Positions 1 through 9,480 of a stretch of DNA of 64,000 nucleotides are shown in pieces (position 1 is the first letter of the stretch; every line of letters begins with the position of its first letter). The DNA comes from CAXBCP01 sp963974055 (GTDB taxonomy: Bacteria > Pseudomonadota > Alphaproteobacteria > MPNO01 > UBA830), in contig CAXBCP010000020.1 of assembly GCA_963974055.1 (NCBI GenBank), forward strand, positions 26,503-90,502, written 5' to 3'. Position numbers and translations under genes: made by a program. The notes under the pieces were generated by a model. The model was given only the letters and a program-made list of their open reading frames with translations. It was not told where the DNA came from and made no database searches.

Positions 1-167
1 TATCGGCGCGGATCGGCGGCGACCAGATCGATTATGCGGACGAAAGCGAAGCGGTCCGGTCGCAGTTTGCGGCAGCGCTGGCCGAAAACGACCTGTCGAC
101 GAACATGGATCAGTTCTATGAGGCCGAAGTCCCCGACCTGCCGCCGAAGCCGGTCGCGGCGGAATAG
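1..167 (+). CDS. 3' end of an unknown protein (partial)
   Basis: An open frame enters from the left edge and stops at the TAG at 165-167, giving the last 54 or so residues of a protein. The tail is acidic and then proline/alanine-rich, ending in PKPVAAE. I do not recognise a family from this fragment. The codon third positions are GC-rich, as in the genes that follow, and a convincing terminator lies about 30 bp downstream, which supports a real gene end. Confidence 0.6.
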   Translation, partial: SARIGGDQIDYADESEAVRSQFAAALAENDLSTNMDQFYEAEVPDLPPKPVAAE

Positions 168-197
168 CCAGCGGGCCGACGCCCGATTTCGCATTTG

Positions 198-230
198 AAA
201 GGGCCTTTCCGACTGAAAGGCCCTTTTCTA
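198..230. terminator. Bidirectional rho-independent terminator
   Basis: Perfect 11-bp inverted repeat AAAGGGCCTTT / AAAGGCCCTTT (198-208 and 216-226) with a 7-nt loop, followed by a T-rich stretch on the plus strand and preceded by A residues that serve the minus strand. It sits between the convergent ends of the partial gene at 1-167 and the lipoprotein gene, so it can end both transcripts. Confidence 0.8.
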
Positions 231-464
231 TTTTCTTTCCAGTTCGTGGATGACGTGGCCCGCCGTTGTCCCCACCGCACCGCCCAAAGCCGCGCCGCAG
301 GCCACGCATCCGCCTGTAATGACGGTAACCGTTGCCCCGGCCGCCGCACCGATCGCGCCGCCGCTGAGCATCCGCTGGGTCTGGCGGTCCATGTTCTGGC
401 ACCCGCCGAGCACCAGCACACCCACCAGAAGAAGCGGAATCGCATTTTGCACGCGCACAGACAA
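228..464 (-). CDS. Small glycine-zipper outer-membrane lipoprotein
   Basis: Protein of about 78 residues with a hydrophobic signal segment and a lipobox (LVLGGC), so it should be lipidated at Cys and probably sorted to the outer membrane. The mature part has a run of small residues (GGAIGAAAGA and GGAVGTTAG) typical of the glycine-zipper domain of OsmB/YMGG-like lipoproteins, which insert in or span membranes; function is not known. Start choice: a TTG at 464 has GGAGG five bases upstream, while the ATG at 476 lacks a visible Shine-Dalgarno. Convergent with the gene at the left edge across a shared terminator. Confidence 0.7.
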   Translation of the reverse strand: MSVRVQNAIPLLLVGVLVLGGCQNMDRQTQRMLSGGAIGAAAGATVTVITGGCVACGAALGGAVGTTAGHVIHELERK

Positions 465-673
465 TACTGCCTCCATAAGCCATTGATATCGTTTAGAACC
501 CTAGCGAACCTGGGACATGCCGCGTGTGTCAATTTTAGGACCTGAACCCTGCCGGTACCCGGGCGGACTTACACCCACAAACCGCCGGTTTCCCCCGAAA
601 ATTCAATATTAACAATACCTTCTTATTCATCCGCTATGGTTAATCGCTGAATTTCCGCCCTTCAGGATTAAAC

Positions 674-2098
674 GTGCATCCGATGACTTTCGATTACGAT
701 CTCATCTGCATCGGCAGTGGACCGGCCGGCCAGCGCGGCGCGGTCCAGGCCGCCAAACTCGGCAAACGGGTCGCGATTGTCGAAAAGCAACGCGCCGTGG
801 GCGGCGTCTGCCTGCACACCGGCACGATCCCGAGCAAGACGTTCCGCGAAGCCGTGTTGTCCTTCGCCAATATCGCCAACGGACTTTCGAACGGCGTCTC
901 GCCGGAAGAGCACCCGCCGGCCAGAGCATCGCGCGCAAAGCCCTGCGCCCAGGACCTGTTCGGCCGCGTCGAGACCATCGTCGACCGCGAAATCACGGTG
1001 CAGGACGATCAGCTTTCACGCAACGATATCGACGTCATCGTGGGTACGGCCTCCTTCGCCGACCCGCATACGTTGCGCATAGAGACGCCGGACGGTCTCC
1101 GCACCGTGACCTGCGAAAACATCCTCATCTCGGTCGGCACCCGGCCGTCGCCGCCGCGCGACTTTGCCATCGACGGCCAGTTCGTCATCAACAGCGACGA
1201 GATATTCAACGTCCGCGAAATTCCGCGCAGCGTCGTCGTTATCGGCTGCGGCGTTATCGGCATCGAATACGCGTCCATGTTCGCGGCGCTCGGCGTCAAC
1301 GTTACCGTGGTCGACGGGCGCAAGCGCCCGCTCGAATTCCTCGACAGCGAGATCATCGACGAACTGGTTCACCAGATGCGCGACAAGGGCGTTCTGTTCC
1401 GCCTCGGCGAGACCGTCGAAGGCGTCGACGTCAAGCACAACGGCCGCAGTACCGTCGTGGTATCCCTCGCATCCGGCAAGCGGCTTGCCGCGGACCTCGC
1501 CCTGGTCTGCGCCGGCCGTGTGGGTGCGACCGACAAGCTGAACCTGGAGGCGGCGGAACTGGAAGCCGACGAGCGCGGCCGGCTGATCGTCGATGAAAAT
1601 TTCAGGACGGCGCAACCGCACATCTTTGCCGCCGGCGATGTGATCGGCTATCCGAGCCTGGCCGCGACGTCATCTGAACAGGGCCGGCTCGCCGTGTGCG
1701 CCGCATTCGGTGTCAACGCAAAACCGATGTCGAAGCATTTTCCGATCGGGGTCTATTCGGTTCCCGAGGTGTCAATGGTCGGCGCGCCCGAACATGAACT
1801 GACGGAAAAGAAGATTCCCTACGAAACCGGGGTGGCGCGATTCCGCGAAATCGCCCGCGGCCATATTCTCGGCGACAATACCGGGTTTCTGAAGCTGAAC
1901 ATCCACCGTGACGACCGGCGCGTTCTCGGGGTCCATGCCATCGGTACCGGCGCGACGGAACTGATCCATATCGGACAATGCGTCTACGCGATGGGGGGCG
2001 GCCTGGACTATTTCCTGGAAACCGTTTTCAACTATCCGACCCTGGCAGAGTGTTACAAGGTCGCCGCGCTCGACGCCCATAACAAGCTATTGCTGTAA
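674..2098 (+). CDS. sthA: Soluble pyridine nucleotide transhydrogenase
   Basis: 474 residues, close to the roughly 466 of E. coli SthA. It is a flavoprotein disulfide-reductase family enzyme that moves hydride between NADPH and NAD+ in the cytosol, without proton pumping. Visible features: FAD-binding GSGPAGQRGAVQAA near residue 15, the segment GGVCLHTGTIPSKTFRE where only the first redox cysteine is kept (as in STH enzymes, unlike true disulfide reductases), a second Rossmann motif GCGVIGIEYASMFAALG near 195, and the FAD motif FAAGDVIGYP near 320. Start: GTG at 674 with AGGA six bases upstream; the ATG at 683 is the alternative. Its last 12 bases overlap the convergent binding-protein gene. 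Confidence 0.93.
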   Translation: MHPMTFDYDLICIGSGPAGQRGAVQAAKLGKRVAIVEKQRAVGGVCLHTGTIPSKTFREAVLSFANIANGLSNGVSPEEHPPARASRAKPCAQDLFGRVETIVDREITVQDDQLSRNDIDVIVGTASFADPHTLRIETPDGLRTVTCENILISVGTRPSPPRDFAIDGQFVINSDEIFNVREIPRSVVVIGCGVIGIEYASMFAALGVNVTVVDGRKRPLEFLDSEIIDELVHQMRDKGVLFRLGETVEGVDVKHNGRSTVVVSLASGKRLAADLALVCAGRVGATDKLNLEAAELEADERGRLIVDENFRTAQPHIFAAGDVIGYPSLAATSSEQGRLAVCAAFGVNAKPMSKHFPIGVYSVPEVSMVGAPEHELTEKKIPYETGVARFREIARGHILGDNTGFLKLNIHRDDRRVLGVHAIGTGATELIHIGQCVYAMGGGLDYFLETVFNYPTLAECYKVAALDAHNKLLL

Positions 2099-2776
2099 CG
2101 GCCGCGGGCCCCGGAGTCCTGTCCAGCGGGATTCGACCTCGCTCAACGTCCCGTCCTCCCGCAGTTCCGACAGGCCCGCATTCAATTGGCCCAGCAAACA
2201 CGCATGCGCGCCTTTCGCAAACGCCAGCGCCAGAGGGAGTTTCTGAAACGGTGCCTCTGGCAATGCAAACAGGCCGGCGTGGTCGCGGACCGCAAGGTAA
2301 CAGCCGACATGAAAGTTCAACGCGGCACAATCGGCTGCGCCGTCCACCACCGCAGCCAGCGCCTGCGCATAGGTATCGACGTCGATATAAACGATATCCG
2401 GATACCTGCGCCGCAGATCCGCCAGCAACGGCCCCGCGCCCGGCGTCGCCAGCCGCGTTCCGGGGGCCGGCCGGCCGTCAGAGGGAATTTCCGCCTGACC
2501 GAACCAAGCGGCGCCGCTCGCCGCAAGCGGCGTTGAAAAATCATACCCCGCCGCCCGTTCGGGAATGGCCGCTTTGAACGCTATCGCATCGACCTCGCCG
2601 GCACGGACCGCTTCATCCTGGTCCGGCAGGGCAACCGGCACGAAATCCACGACACATCCGGACCTGTCGAAGACCCGGTTCAGTATATCGACGATCATTC
2701 CCCGCGCCGTACCGTCTTCAACGAAGGTCAGCGGCGCGAAATCCGGCTCATATCCGACCCGCAGGCGTTCAACCAT
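2087..2776 (-). CDS. Solute-binding protein family 3 (amino-acid-type), no signal peptide
   Basis: 229 residues. The opening RVGYEPDFAPLTFVEDGTARGMIVDI and later VDAIAFKAAIPERAAGYDFSTPL match the two-lobe periplasmic binding fold of polar amino-acid ABC transporters (SBP_bac_3). No secretion signal is visible before the domain, which begins almost at the first residue, so it may be cytoplasmic, or the true start may have been lost. No ABC permease or ATPase is adjacent. It lies 14 bp after the CoxL-like gene on the same strand and is probably co-transcribed with it; it might sense a substrate of that enzyme, which is inference. Confidence 0.75.
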   Translation of the reverse strand: MVERLRVGYEPDFAPLTFVEDGTARGMIVDILNRVFDRSGCVVDFVPVALPDQDEAVRAGEVDAIAFKAAIPERAAGYDFSTPLAASGAAWFGQAEIPSDGRPAPGTRLATPGAGPLLADLRRRYPDIVYIDVDTYAQALAAVVDGAADCAALNFHVGCYLAVRDHAGLFALPEAPFQKLPLALAFAKGAHACLLGQLNAGLSELREDGTLSEVESRWTGLRGPRPLQQ

Positions 2777-2790
2777 ACGGATGATTGCCC

Positions 2791-5115
2791 CTATTTTACC
2801 GCCTGCAACGCCTGCCAGATTTTCTGCGGCGTCGCCGGCATCTGGACATACTCGGCACCGGCATGCGCCATGGCATCGTTCACCGCGTTCATGACCGCTG
2901 CCAGCGCGCCGACGGTGCCGGCCTCGCCCGCCCCTTTGACACCGAGCGGATTGATGGCTGTCGGCACCACATTGCTGCCGATTTCATAAGCGCATAAGTC
3001 ATCCGCCCGCGGCATGCAGTAATCCATGAACGAGCCGGTAATGAGCTGTCCCGATACCGGGTCGCTGACCATGTCTTCCATCAGCGCCTGCCCCGCCCCC
3101 TGGGCGATACCGCCGTGGATCTGCCCTTTGACAAGCAGGGGATTGATGATCGTTCCGACGTCGTCGTAAACCCAGTAGCCGACGATATCGGTCTCGCCCG
3201 TTACTTCGTCGATCTCGATTTCGGCAATATGGCAACCGTTCGGAAAGGTCGGCGTGCCGCCGTTATAGGTTCCGGTCTCGTACAGGCCGGGTTCGATATC
3301 GCCCGGCAGCATTGCCGGTTTGAACGCCGCTTTCGCGACATCCTGCAGACCTACCGATTTATCCGTGCCGGAGACGACGAATTCGCCCTTTTCAAAGGCG
3401 ATATCCGCCTCAGCGGCTTCGAGCATATGGGCCGCGATCCGCTTGCCCTTTTCGACGATCTTGTCCGCGGCCATCTTGACCGCCGTTCCGCCGCACGCCG
3501 CCGAGCGCGACCCGAACGTACCGGTCCCGCTCTGCAGCGCATCGGTGTCGCCATAGGTGAACTGCATGATATCGGTATCCAGCCCCAGCATCCCCGACAG
3601 AAGCTGCTTGAACGTCGTGCCGTGGCCCTGCCCGTGGTCGTGGGTGCCCATCAGCAGCGTCAATGTGCCGGTGCTGTCGAACCTGATCTGGGCGGATTCG
3701 ACCATACCGGCATTGGACGCTTCAACGGTATTGGAAATACCGATTCCGCGCAGCTTGCCGTTCGACCGCGCGGCGTCGCGGCGCGCCGGAAAGCCGGCAT
3801 AATCCGCGGCAACAACGCAATCTTCGAGATTTTTGCCGAAATCACCGCAGTCATAGGTGTAGACCAGCGCCGTCTTGAAAGGCATCTGTTCCGGCGCAAT
3901 GGTGTTTCTGCGCCGGAGTTCCGCCGGGTCCATACCGATCTGCCGCGCCGCGAGATCGACCATGGTCTCGATCACATAGGCCGCTTCGGGACGCCCCGCG
4001 CCGCGGTAGTGCGCCGTCATCATGGTATTGGTAACAACGCCCGTGGATTCGACATGAATAGCCGGTGTCGTGTACGTGCCCGCAAGCACTCCGATATTGG
4101 TCGTCCCCGGACCGGAATTGCGGTCGCTGTTGTAATAGGCGCCGCCGGCGGCCAGCATTTTCACGCGCAGCCCCAGGAATTTGCCGTCGGCATCGAGCGC
4201 CAGTTCCGCGTCGGTGACATTGTCGCGCGCCTGTTCGTCGCTGATCAGGCCTTCGCTGCGCTCGCTGATCCATTTGACCGGCCGGTCGAGCAGCTTCGCC
4301 GCAACCATCGTCAGAATGTATTCCGGGTAGCAGCCGCCTTTCATGCCGAAACCGCCGCCCATGTTCTCGCTGATCACCCGGATTTTGTTTTCCGGCAGGT
4401 TGAATACCTGGGTCGCAAGGATATTCCGGATACGGTGCGGCGCCTGCACCGTGCAGCGGACGATATAGCGGTCCTGCCGCCTGTCGTATTCCGCCAGGCT
4501 GCCGCGCGGCTCCATTGAATTGGTCGTGATCCGGTTGATTACCATGCGGTGGCGAACGACATGCGCCGCAGCCTCGAACGCGGCTTCCGTGGCCGCCTTG
4601 TCTCCCGCCGTATGCAGAAAGGTTTCGTTGCCGGGCAGTTCGTCCCAGATCTGCGGCGCACCGGGTTCCACCGCATCCGCCGTGGAAACGACGGCAGGCA
4701 GTTCCTCGTAATCGACGACGATCAGTTCGGCGGCGTCCTTGGCCTGTGCAACCGTGTCCGCGACGACAAACGCGACGTAGTCGCCGACGTAACGCACCCG
4801 GTCGGTCGCCAGGTGCGGCTGGGCGCAGACGGGAACGACCGAGCCGTCCCGGCGCTTGCGCTGGACCACGGGGAACTGAAGGCTGAGTTTCGCGACATCG
4901 GGATGGTGTCCCGTCAGGACAAGATGCACGCCGGGCGCACTCTCGGCGGCGGCGATATCGATTCCGTTGATTCTGGCATGTGCCATCGGCGACCGCAGCA
5001 CATAGCCGTAGAGCTGGTTCGCCTCGTTCACGTCGTCCACGTAGCGGCCGGCGCCGCGCAGGAGGTAGGGATCTTCTTCGCGGGTTACCGGTTGCCCGAT
5101 TCCGAACTGGCCCAA
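2791..5115 (-). CDS. Form-II CoxL-like molybdenum hydroxylase large subunit (xanthine dehydrogenase family)
   Basis: 774 residues, the usual size of the molybdopterin-cytosine-dinucleotide subunit of aerobic CO dehydrogenase/xanthine dehydrogenase/aldehyde oxidase relatives. Visible are the Moco-binding ENMGGGFGMKGG, the loop YRGAGRPEA (the AYRGAGR type of form II, not the AYxCSFR of true CO dehydrogenase), GTHDHGQGHGTT, and the C-terminal GAGEAGT carrying the catalytic Glu. Substrate is therefore probably an aldehyde or N-heterocycle, not CO. Start: TTG at 5115 with AAGGA eight bases upstream fits the family N-terminus GQFGIGQPVTREEDP; a longer open frame to 5712 has no family homology. No medium (FAD) or small (2Fe-2S) subunit gene is adjacent. 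Confidence 0.88.
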   Translation of the reverse strand: MGQFGIGQPVTREEDPYLLRGAGRYVDDVNEANQLYGYVLRSPMAHARINGIDIAAAESAPGVHLVLTGHHPDVAKLSLQFPVVQRKRRDGSVVPVCAQPHLATDRVRYVGDYVAFVVADTVAQAKDAAELIVVDYEELPAVVSTADAVEPGAPQIWDELPGNETFLHTAGDKAATEAAFEAAAHVVRHRMVINRITTNSMEPRGSLAEYDRRQDRYIVRCTVQAPHRIRNILATQVFNLPENKIRVISENMGGGFGMKGGCYPEYILTMVAAKLLDRPVKWISERSEGLISDEQARDNVTDAELALDADGKFLGLRVKMLAAGGAYYNSDRNSGPGTTNIGVLAGTYTTPAIHVESTGVVTNTMMTAHYRGAGRPEAAYVIETMVDLAARQIGMDPAELRRRNTIAPEQMPFKTALVYTYDCGDFGKNLEDCVVAADYAGFPARRDAARSNGKLRGIGISNTVEASNAGMVESAQIRFDSTGTLTLLMGTHDHGQGHGTTFKQLLSGMLGLDTDIMQFTYGDTDALQSGTGTFGSRSAACGGTAVKMAADKIVEKGKRIAAHMLEAAEADIAFEKGEFVVSGTDKSVGLQDVAKAAFKPAMLPGDIEPGLYETGTYNGGTPTFPNGCHIAEIEIDEVTGETDIVGYWVYDDVGTIINPLLVKGQIHGGIAQGAGQALMEDMVSDPVSGQLITGSFMDYCMPRADDLCAYEIGSNVVPTAINPLGVKGAGEAGTVGALAAVMNAVNDAMAHAGAEYVQMPATPQKIWQALQAVK

Positions 5116-5206
5116 ATTGCTATTCCTTCGAGGTATTGAAATCCGTGTGTAGTCTATAGAATTGCCTGAGTAATGCGAAGAGACACACGACCGGGACACG
5201 AGAAAA

Positions 5207-6532
5207 ATGAACGCCTTTATCGACCTGACGGACCGCGACCGGTTTGTACTGCAGAACGCCACCGTGCCCGCCTGCCTGATCGACGGCTTACCGTCGGCGG
5301 CGGCAATAGACGCGGACGGCCTCGCGCGGGTCGACCTGCGTGTCGATAACGGCGTGCTGTCCGAGATATCCCCGGCGGGCGGCGCGGCCGGCGACGCGCC
5401 GGCGACCGATCTCGATTCAGGCATGGTATGGCCGTGTTTCGTCGATCTGCACACCCATATCGACAAGGGCCATATCTGGCCGCGCAGGCGCAATCCCGAC
5501 GGATCGCGGGCGGGCGCCCTGTCGTCGACGGGGGCGGACCGCAACGCCAACTGGAACGCGGACGACCTTCGCGCCCGGATGAACTTTTCGCTCGGCTGCG
5601 CCTGGGCCCACGGGACGGCGGCACTGCGCACCCATATCGATTCCTCGCCGCCGCAGCACAGGATCACATGGCCCGTCGTCGGCGAAATCCGGGACGCGTG
5701 GGCCGGGCGCATCGACCTTCAGGCGGTTTGCCTGGAACCGATTCGGGGATATGCCGACACGGGTTTCGGCAACGAAATCGCGGACATGATGGTCACATAC
5801 GGCGGAATCATGGGGGCGGTACTGAATGTTCAGGAAGACACCGATGCCCTGCTCGATTTCGTGATCGGGCTTGCCATCGACCGCGGGCTCGACCTCGACT
5901 TTCACGTCGACGAAACGGAGGATCCGGACGCACACTCCTTCGACCTTGTCGCGAAGGCGCTGATCCGCAACGATTTCGGCAAACCGGTCAATGTCGGCCA
6001 TTGCTGCAGCCTTGCGGTCCGCCCGCCGGCAGAAATCGCCCGCGCGCTGGACCTCGCAATCGAGGCGAATCTCCGGGTTGTCAGCCTGCCTATGTGCAAC
6101 ATGTACCTGCAGGACCGCACACCCGCCGGAAATTCCCCGCGTACGCCGCGCTGGCGCGGCGTGACCATCCTGCACGAGATGAAAGAACGCGGTATTCCCG
6201 TTGCAATCTCGAGCGACAACACGCGCGACCCGTTCTACGCCTATGGCGACCTCGACGGGCTGGAAGTATTCACCCAGGCTACCCGGATCGCCCATCTCGA
6301 CCACCCGGTCGGCGACTGGCCGGCAGCGATCACACGGACCCCGGCGGACACCATGGGTCTCGCCGATGCAGGACGGCTGAAAACCGGCGGACCTGCCGAT
6401 ATGGTGATCTTCCGTGCCCGCAGCTACAGCGAGCTTCTCTGCCGTCCGCAGCACGACCGGGCGGTGCTCCGCAACGGCCGCGCGATAGACACCACCCTGC
6501 CCGACTACCGGACGCTCGACAGCATTTTCTGA
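5207..6532 (+). CDS. Cytosine-deaminase-like amidohydrolase
   Basis: 441 residues of the metal-dependent amidohydrolase superfamily, CodA branch. Metal ligands are visible at DLHTHIDKGH (near residue 80), DFHVDETEDP (near 234) and GHCC (near 264), and the CodA-like signature SSDNTRDPFYAYGDLD (near 339) contributes the last metal Asp. It likely deaminates or hydrolyses a cyclic amidine or pyrimidine in the cytosol. It is transcribed divergently from the CoxL-like gene across about 90 bp, an arrangement that suggests a shared role in N-heterocycle breakdown together with the binding protein; that link is inference. Substrate cannot be read from the sequence. Confidence 0.85.
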   Translation: MNAFIDLTDRDRFVLQNATVPACLIDGLPSAAAIDADGLARVDLRVDNGVLSEISPAGGAAGDAPATDLDSGMVWPCFVDLHTHIDKGHIWPRRRNPDGSRAGALSSTGADRNANWNADDLRARMNFSLGCAWAHGTAALRTHIDSSPPQHRITWPVVGEIRDAWAGRIDLQAVCLEPIRGYADTGFGNEIADMMVTYGGIMGAVLNVQEDTDALLDFVIGLAIDRGLDLDFHVDETEDPDAHSFDLVAKALIRNDFGKPVNVGHCCSLAVRPPAEIARALDLAIEANLRVVSLPMCNMYLQDRTPAGNSPRTPRWRGVTILHEMKERGIPVAISSDNTRDPFYAYGDLDGLEVFTQATRIAHLDHPVGDWPAAITRTPADTMGLADAGRLKTGGPADMVIFRARSYSELLCRPQHDRAVLRNGRAIDTTLPDYRTLDSIF

Positions 6533-6739
6533 CGGCCCGGCCCGCGGGCGCAACATCCGCTTCAACCGCCACAATATTGCCACAGCCTTGTCACGCTGCG
6601 GACCCGGCGATGCGGTTTAACATGCCTGCTGTTGAACGGAACGCAGGTGTCCGGCCTTCAAAGCAGATAGCGTTCGGGAATTCGCAACTACGGTTGGGAA
6701 CCCCTGTATCTGCCGGGCCGGGCGTTCAAGGGGAAGGCA

Positions 6740-6970
6740 ATGGACCAGGACGAACAGTTTCCCTTACGGGCAAAATTTTTCGTGGCCGGGTTGATCTTGC
6801 TCGGTATCGGACTGACCGGTGCGAGCATGGTCAAACGCGTGCAGGCGATCGAACAATACCCGCGTGCCGTCGTCAGCATTCTGCAACAGTCCTGCGACAC
6901 CAGCGCCTACGCCAACCCGCTGACGAATGTCCGGGGCGAATCGACGAAGATGATCGACCGGCCCTGCTAG
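6740..6970 (+). CDS. Small single-pass membrane protein of unknown function
   Basis: 76 residues with one hydrophobic segment (FFVAGLILLGIGLTGASMV, residues 13-31) after a short charged N-terminus, then a soluble tail with two Cys. A GGGGAAGG Shine-Dalgarno lies just upstream of the ATG, which favours a real gene. It converges with the oligopeptidase gene 16 bp away. No family recognised. Confidence 0.55.
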   Translation: MDQDEQFPLRAKFFVAGLILLGIGLTGASMVKRVQAIEQYPRAVVSILQQSCDTSAYANPLTNVRGESTKMIDRPC

Positions 6971-6986
6971 GGCGGCCCCGACGAGG

Positions 6987-9074
6987 TCAGCCCGCCCGGC
7001 CTGTCACCATGAGCGCGAAACCATAGGACAGCGCAACCTCCTTCAGCCGGTCGAACCGGCCCGACGCGCCGCCATGTCCCGCGTCCATGTTCATATAAAG
7101 CAGTATTTCGCTGTCGCCCGTGTTGTGATGGCGCAGCTTTGCAACCCATTTTGCAGGTTCCCAGTAGGTCACACGGGGATCGGTAAGCCCGCCGGTCGCA
7201 AGGACGTTCGGATACGCCCGGTCCGCAACGTTGGTATAGGGGCAATAGGACGCCATGTACTCGGCGGCGGATTCGTCGCGGATGGGGTTTCCCCATTCGA
7301 CCCATTCCGGCGGCGTCAGCGGCAGCGTTTCGTCGCACATGGTGTTCATCACGTCGACGAACGGTACTTCGCCGAGGATGCCGCAAAACAGATCCGGACG
7401 CATATTGGCGACCGCCCCCATCAACATGCCGCCGGCACTGCGGCCCTGTGCAACGATGTTTCCGGCGGTGGTGAATTTTGCCGCGATCAGGTGCTCGGCG
7501 GCGGCGATAAAATCGACGAACGTGTTCTTCTTGCGGTCCAGCTTGCCGTCCAGGTGCCAGCCCTGGCCGTTTTCCGTACCGCCGCGGATATGCGCAATGG
7601 CATAAACGAAACCGCGGTCGACCAGGCTGAAGACATGCGGCGAGAACGACGCCGGCATCGCAAAGCCGTATGAACCGTATCCGTAAAGCAGCATCGGGGC
7701 AGACCCGTCGACGGGGGACTTCTTCGCCCGCAGCACCGTGACCGGCACATTCACGCCGTCAGGGCTCCGGGCGAACACGCGGCGGCACTCATAGGCGTCC
7801 GGGTCGTGGCCGGACGGGATTTCCTGCTCCTTGCGCAGGGATCGGGTCCGGTGCGCCATGTCGTAGTCATAGACACGCAGCGGCGTCGTCGGCGACGAAT
7901 AGGAAAACCGAAGCGTGGTCGTCGCGTATTCGTATCCCGGCATCAGGGACAGGTCGTAGGCTTCCTCATCGAAGCTGATTTCATGCTCTTCGCCATCGGC
8001 CAGCGACCGGATCACGATCCGCGGCAATGCCTGCTCCCGTTCGAGCCGGACGAGAAACCCCTCGAACACGATCATCGACCGGATCAGGCAGCCTGGCCGG
8101 TGCGGGACGATATCGGTCCAGTCGGCCGAAGACCGCATGTCCAGCGGCGCTTCCGCGATACGGAAATCCAGGGATTCGGCCACATTGGTGCGGATGAACA
8201 GGCGGTCTCCATGGTCCGAAACGTCATAGGTGACCCCGGTTTCCCGCGCCAGCAACAACCGGGGATCGGACGCCGGATCGGCGGCATCGATCAGGCGGAC
8301 CTCCGAAGTATCCGAGTGATCGTGCGCATCGATGACGATGAACCGCCCGCTTTCCGTCTTGCCGATCCCCAGGAAAAAACCCGTATCGGATTCTTCGTAA
8401 ACCAGTGCATCGTCCGCCGGCGCGGTGCCGATGCGGTGCCGCATCACTTTCGACGGTCGGTGATTGTCGTCCAGGACCGTATAGAAAAGCGTGCCGCCGT
8501 CCGCCGACCACACCATGTCCCCCTGGGCATTCGCCAGCACATCCGGCAACGGGGAACCGGTCTCCAGGTCCGTGATCCCGATTTCGCAGTATTCCGATCC
8601 GTTCCGGTCGATGGCCGCGGCGAACAGGCTGTGATCCGGCGTATGCGCAGCGCCGCCGAACGCGAAGAAGCTATGCCCTTCGGCCGCCTTGTCGCCGTCG
8701 ATCAGCACCTGTTCGTTTGTATTGTCGTCATCCGCCGTCGGCCTGCGGCACAACAGGGGGTACTGCCCGCCCGGCACGAAGCGCCTGTAATAGGACCATG
8801 GCCCGTCCGGCGCCGGCACAGATGAATCGTCTTCCTTGATGCGGGCCTTTAGCTCGTCGACCAGTTCGGCCCGCAGCGCTGCAATCGGTGCAAGCGCCGT
8901 CTCGGTATAGGCGTTCTCCGCATTCAGATAGTCGCGGATTTCCGGTTGCAGCGTTTCCGGCTCGCGCATGACGCGCTGCCAGTCCGGGTCCCGCAGCCAC
9001 GCATAGGGATCGTCGATCTTTCGGCCATGACGATCCGAGATAAGTTCCTTGCGGGCGGCGACGGGTGCGGTCAA
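6987..9074 (-). CDS. ptrB: Oligopeptidase B (protease II), S9A serine peptidase
   Basis: 695 residues, like E. coli PtrB (686). It cleaves short peptides after basic residues in the cytosol. The N-terminal beta-propeller domain begins with ISDRHGRKIDDPYAWLRD; the C-terminal alpha/beta-hydrolase domain shows the nucleophile Ser in GRSAGGMLMGA, the Asp region in TGGLTDPRVTYWEPAKW and the His in MDAGHGGASGR. Start: TTG at 9074 with a full AGGAGG eight bases upstream; the open frame extends 61 codons further but without homology. Monocistronic, convergent with the small membrane protein gene. Confidence 0.93.
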   Translation of the reverse strand: MTAPVAARKELISDRHGRKIDDPYAWLRDPDWQRVMREPETLQPEIRDYLNAENAYTETALAPIAALRAELVDELKARIKEDDSSVPAPDGPWSYYRRFVPGGQYPLLCRRPTADDDNTNEQVLIDGDKAAEGHSFFAFGGAAHTPDHSLFAAAIDRNGSEYCEIGITDLETGSPLPDVLANAQGDMVWSADGGTLFYTVLDDNHRPSKVMRHRIGTAPADDALVYEESDTGFFLGIGKTESGRFIVIDAHDHSDTSEVRLIDAADPASDPRLLLARETGVTYDVSDHGDRLFIRTNVAESLDFRIAEAPLDMRSSADWTDIVPHRPGCLIRSMIVFEGFLVRLEREQALPRIVIRSLADGEEHEISFDEEAYDLSLMPGYEYATTTLRFSYSSPTTPLRVYDYDMAHRTRSLRKEQEIPSGHDPDAYECRRVFARSPDGVNVPVTVLRAKKSPVDGSAPMLLYGYGSYGFAMPASFSPHVFSLVDRGFVYAIAHIRGGTENGQGWHLDGKLDRKKNTFVDFIAAAEHLIAAKFTTAGNIVAQGRSAGGMLMGAVANMRPDLFCGILGEVPFVDVMNTMCDETLPLTPPEWVEWGNPIRDESAAEYMASYCPYTNVADRAYPNVLATGGLTDPRVTYWEPAKWVAKLRHHNTGDSEILLYMNMDAGHGGASGRFDRLKEVALSYGFALMVTGRAG

Positions 9075-9480
9075 GGCGGGAGCCTCCTGTTGAGAACCGG
9101 GATATTTGCAACCCCTATTCGAATTTCGATCTGTTGTGAATAAGGTTATCGCCGGGAAGCCCCGCATCCTCCCGGGCGATCGAAAAATGATACCGGTCCG
9201 CCGACGGCCAGGATTCTGCCCGAAAACGTCGGTAGTTTTTACAGTTCGGGAATTCACGGGAATTGTTTTTTCCTCTACCCCTTTGATTCAATTGGATTCC
9301 TATCTGATGGCATGGATATTGCATGTGCAAAGCCGAAAAGGGATAACCAGCGCGCCGGAAAAACGCACGCAGAGCAGAGACGTGCCGGGCAGCGCAAGCG
9401 TAGGCTTTAGTTAAGTTTTCGGACCATTTAAAAACCGGCGCCTCGGACGTTATACGGGGCGGCCGGAGACCGGGGATGTC
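9075..9480. other. Intergenic region with divergent promoters expected
   Basis: About 400 bp between the divergent oligopeptidase and PEP-CTERM genes. The part from 9250 to 9420 is clearly AT-richer than its surroundings, as expected for promoters, but I cannot place a confident -35/-10 pair. An 'ORF' running through it is only the upstream extension of the antisense frame to the PEP-CTERM gene. No RNA gene seen. Confidence 0.4.

Noticed and set aside
674..2098. Loss of the second redox cysteine in SthA as a possible defect.
   Set aside because: Soluble transhydrogenases normally lack the full CxxxxC pair, so this is a family trait.
3115..4518. Plus-strand frame of 467 codons opposite the CoxL-like gene.
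   Set aside because: No domain, and the minus-strand gene is strongly supported by Moco motifs.
5116..5712. N-terminal extension of the CoxL-like frame.
   Set aside because: Runs antisense through the amidohydrolase gene; the family N-terminus and a ribosome site mark the TTG at 5115.
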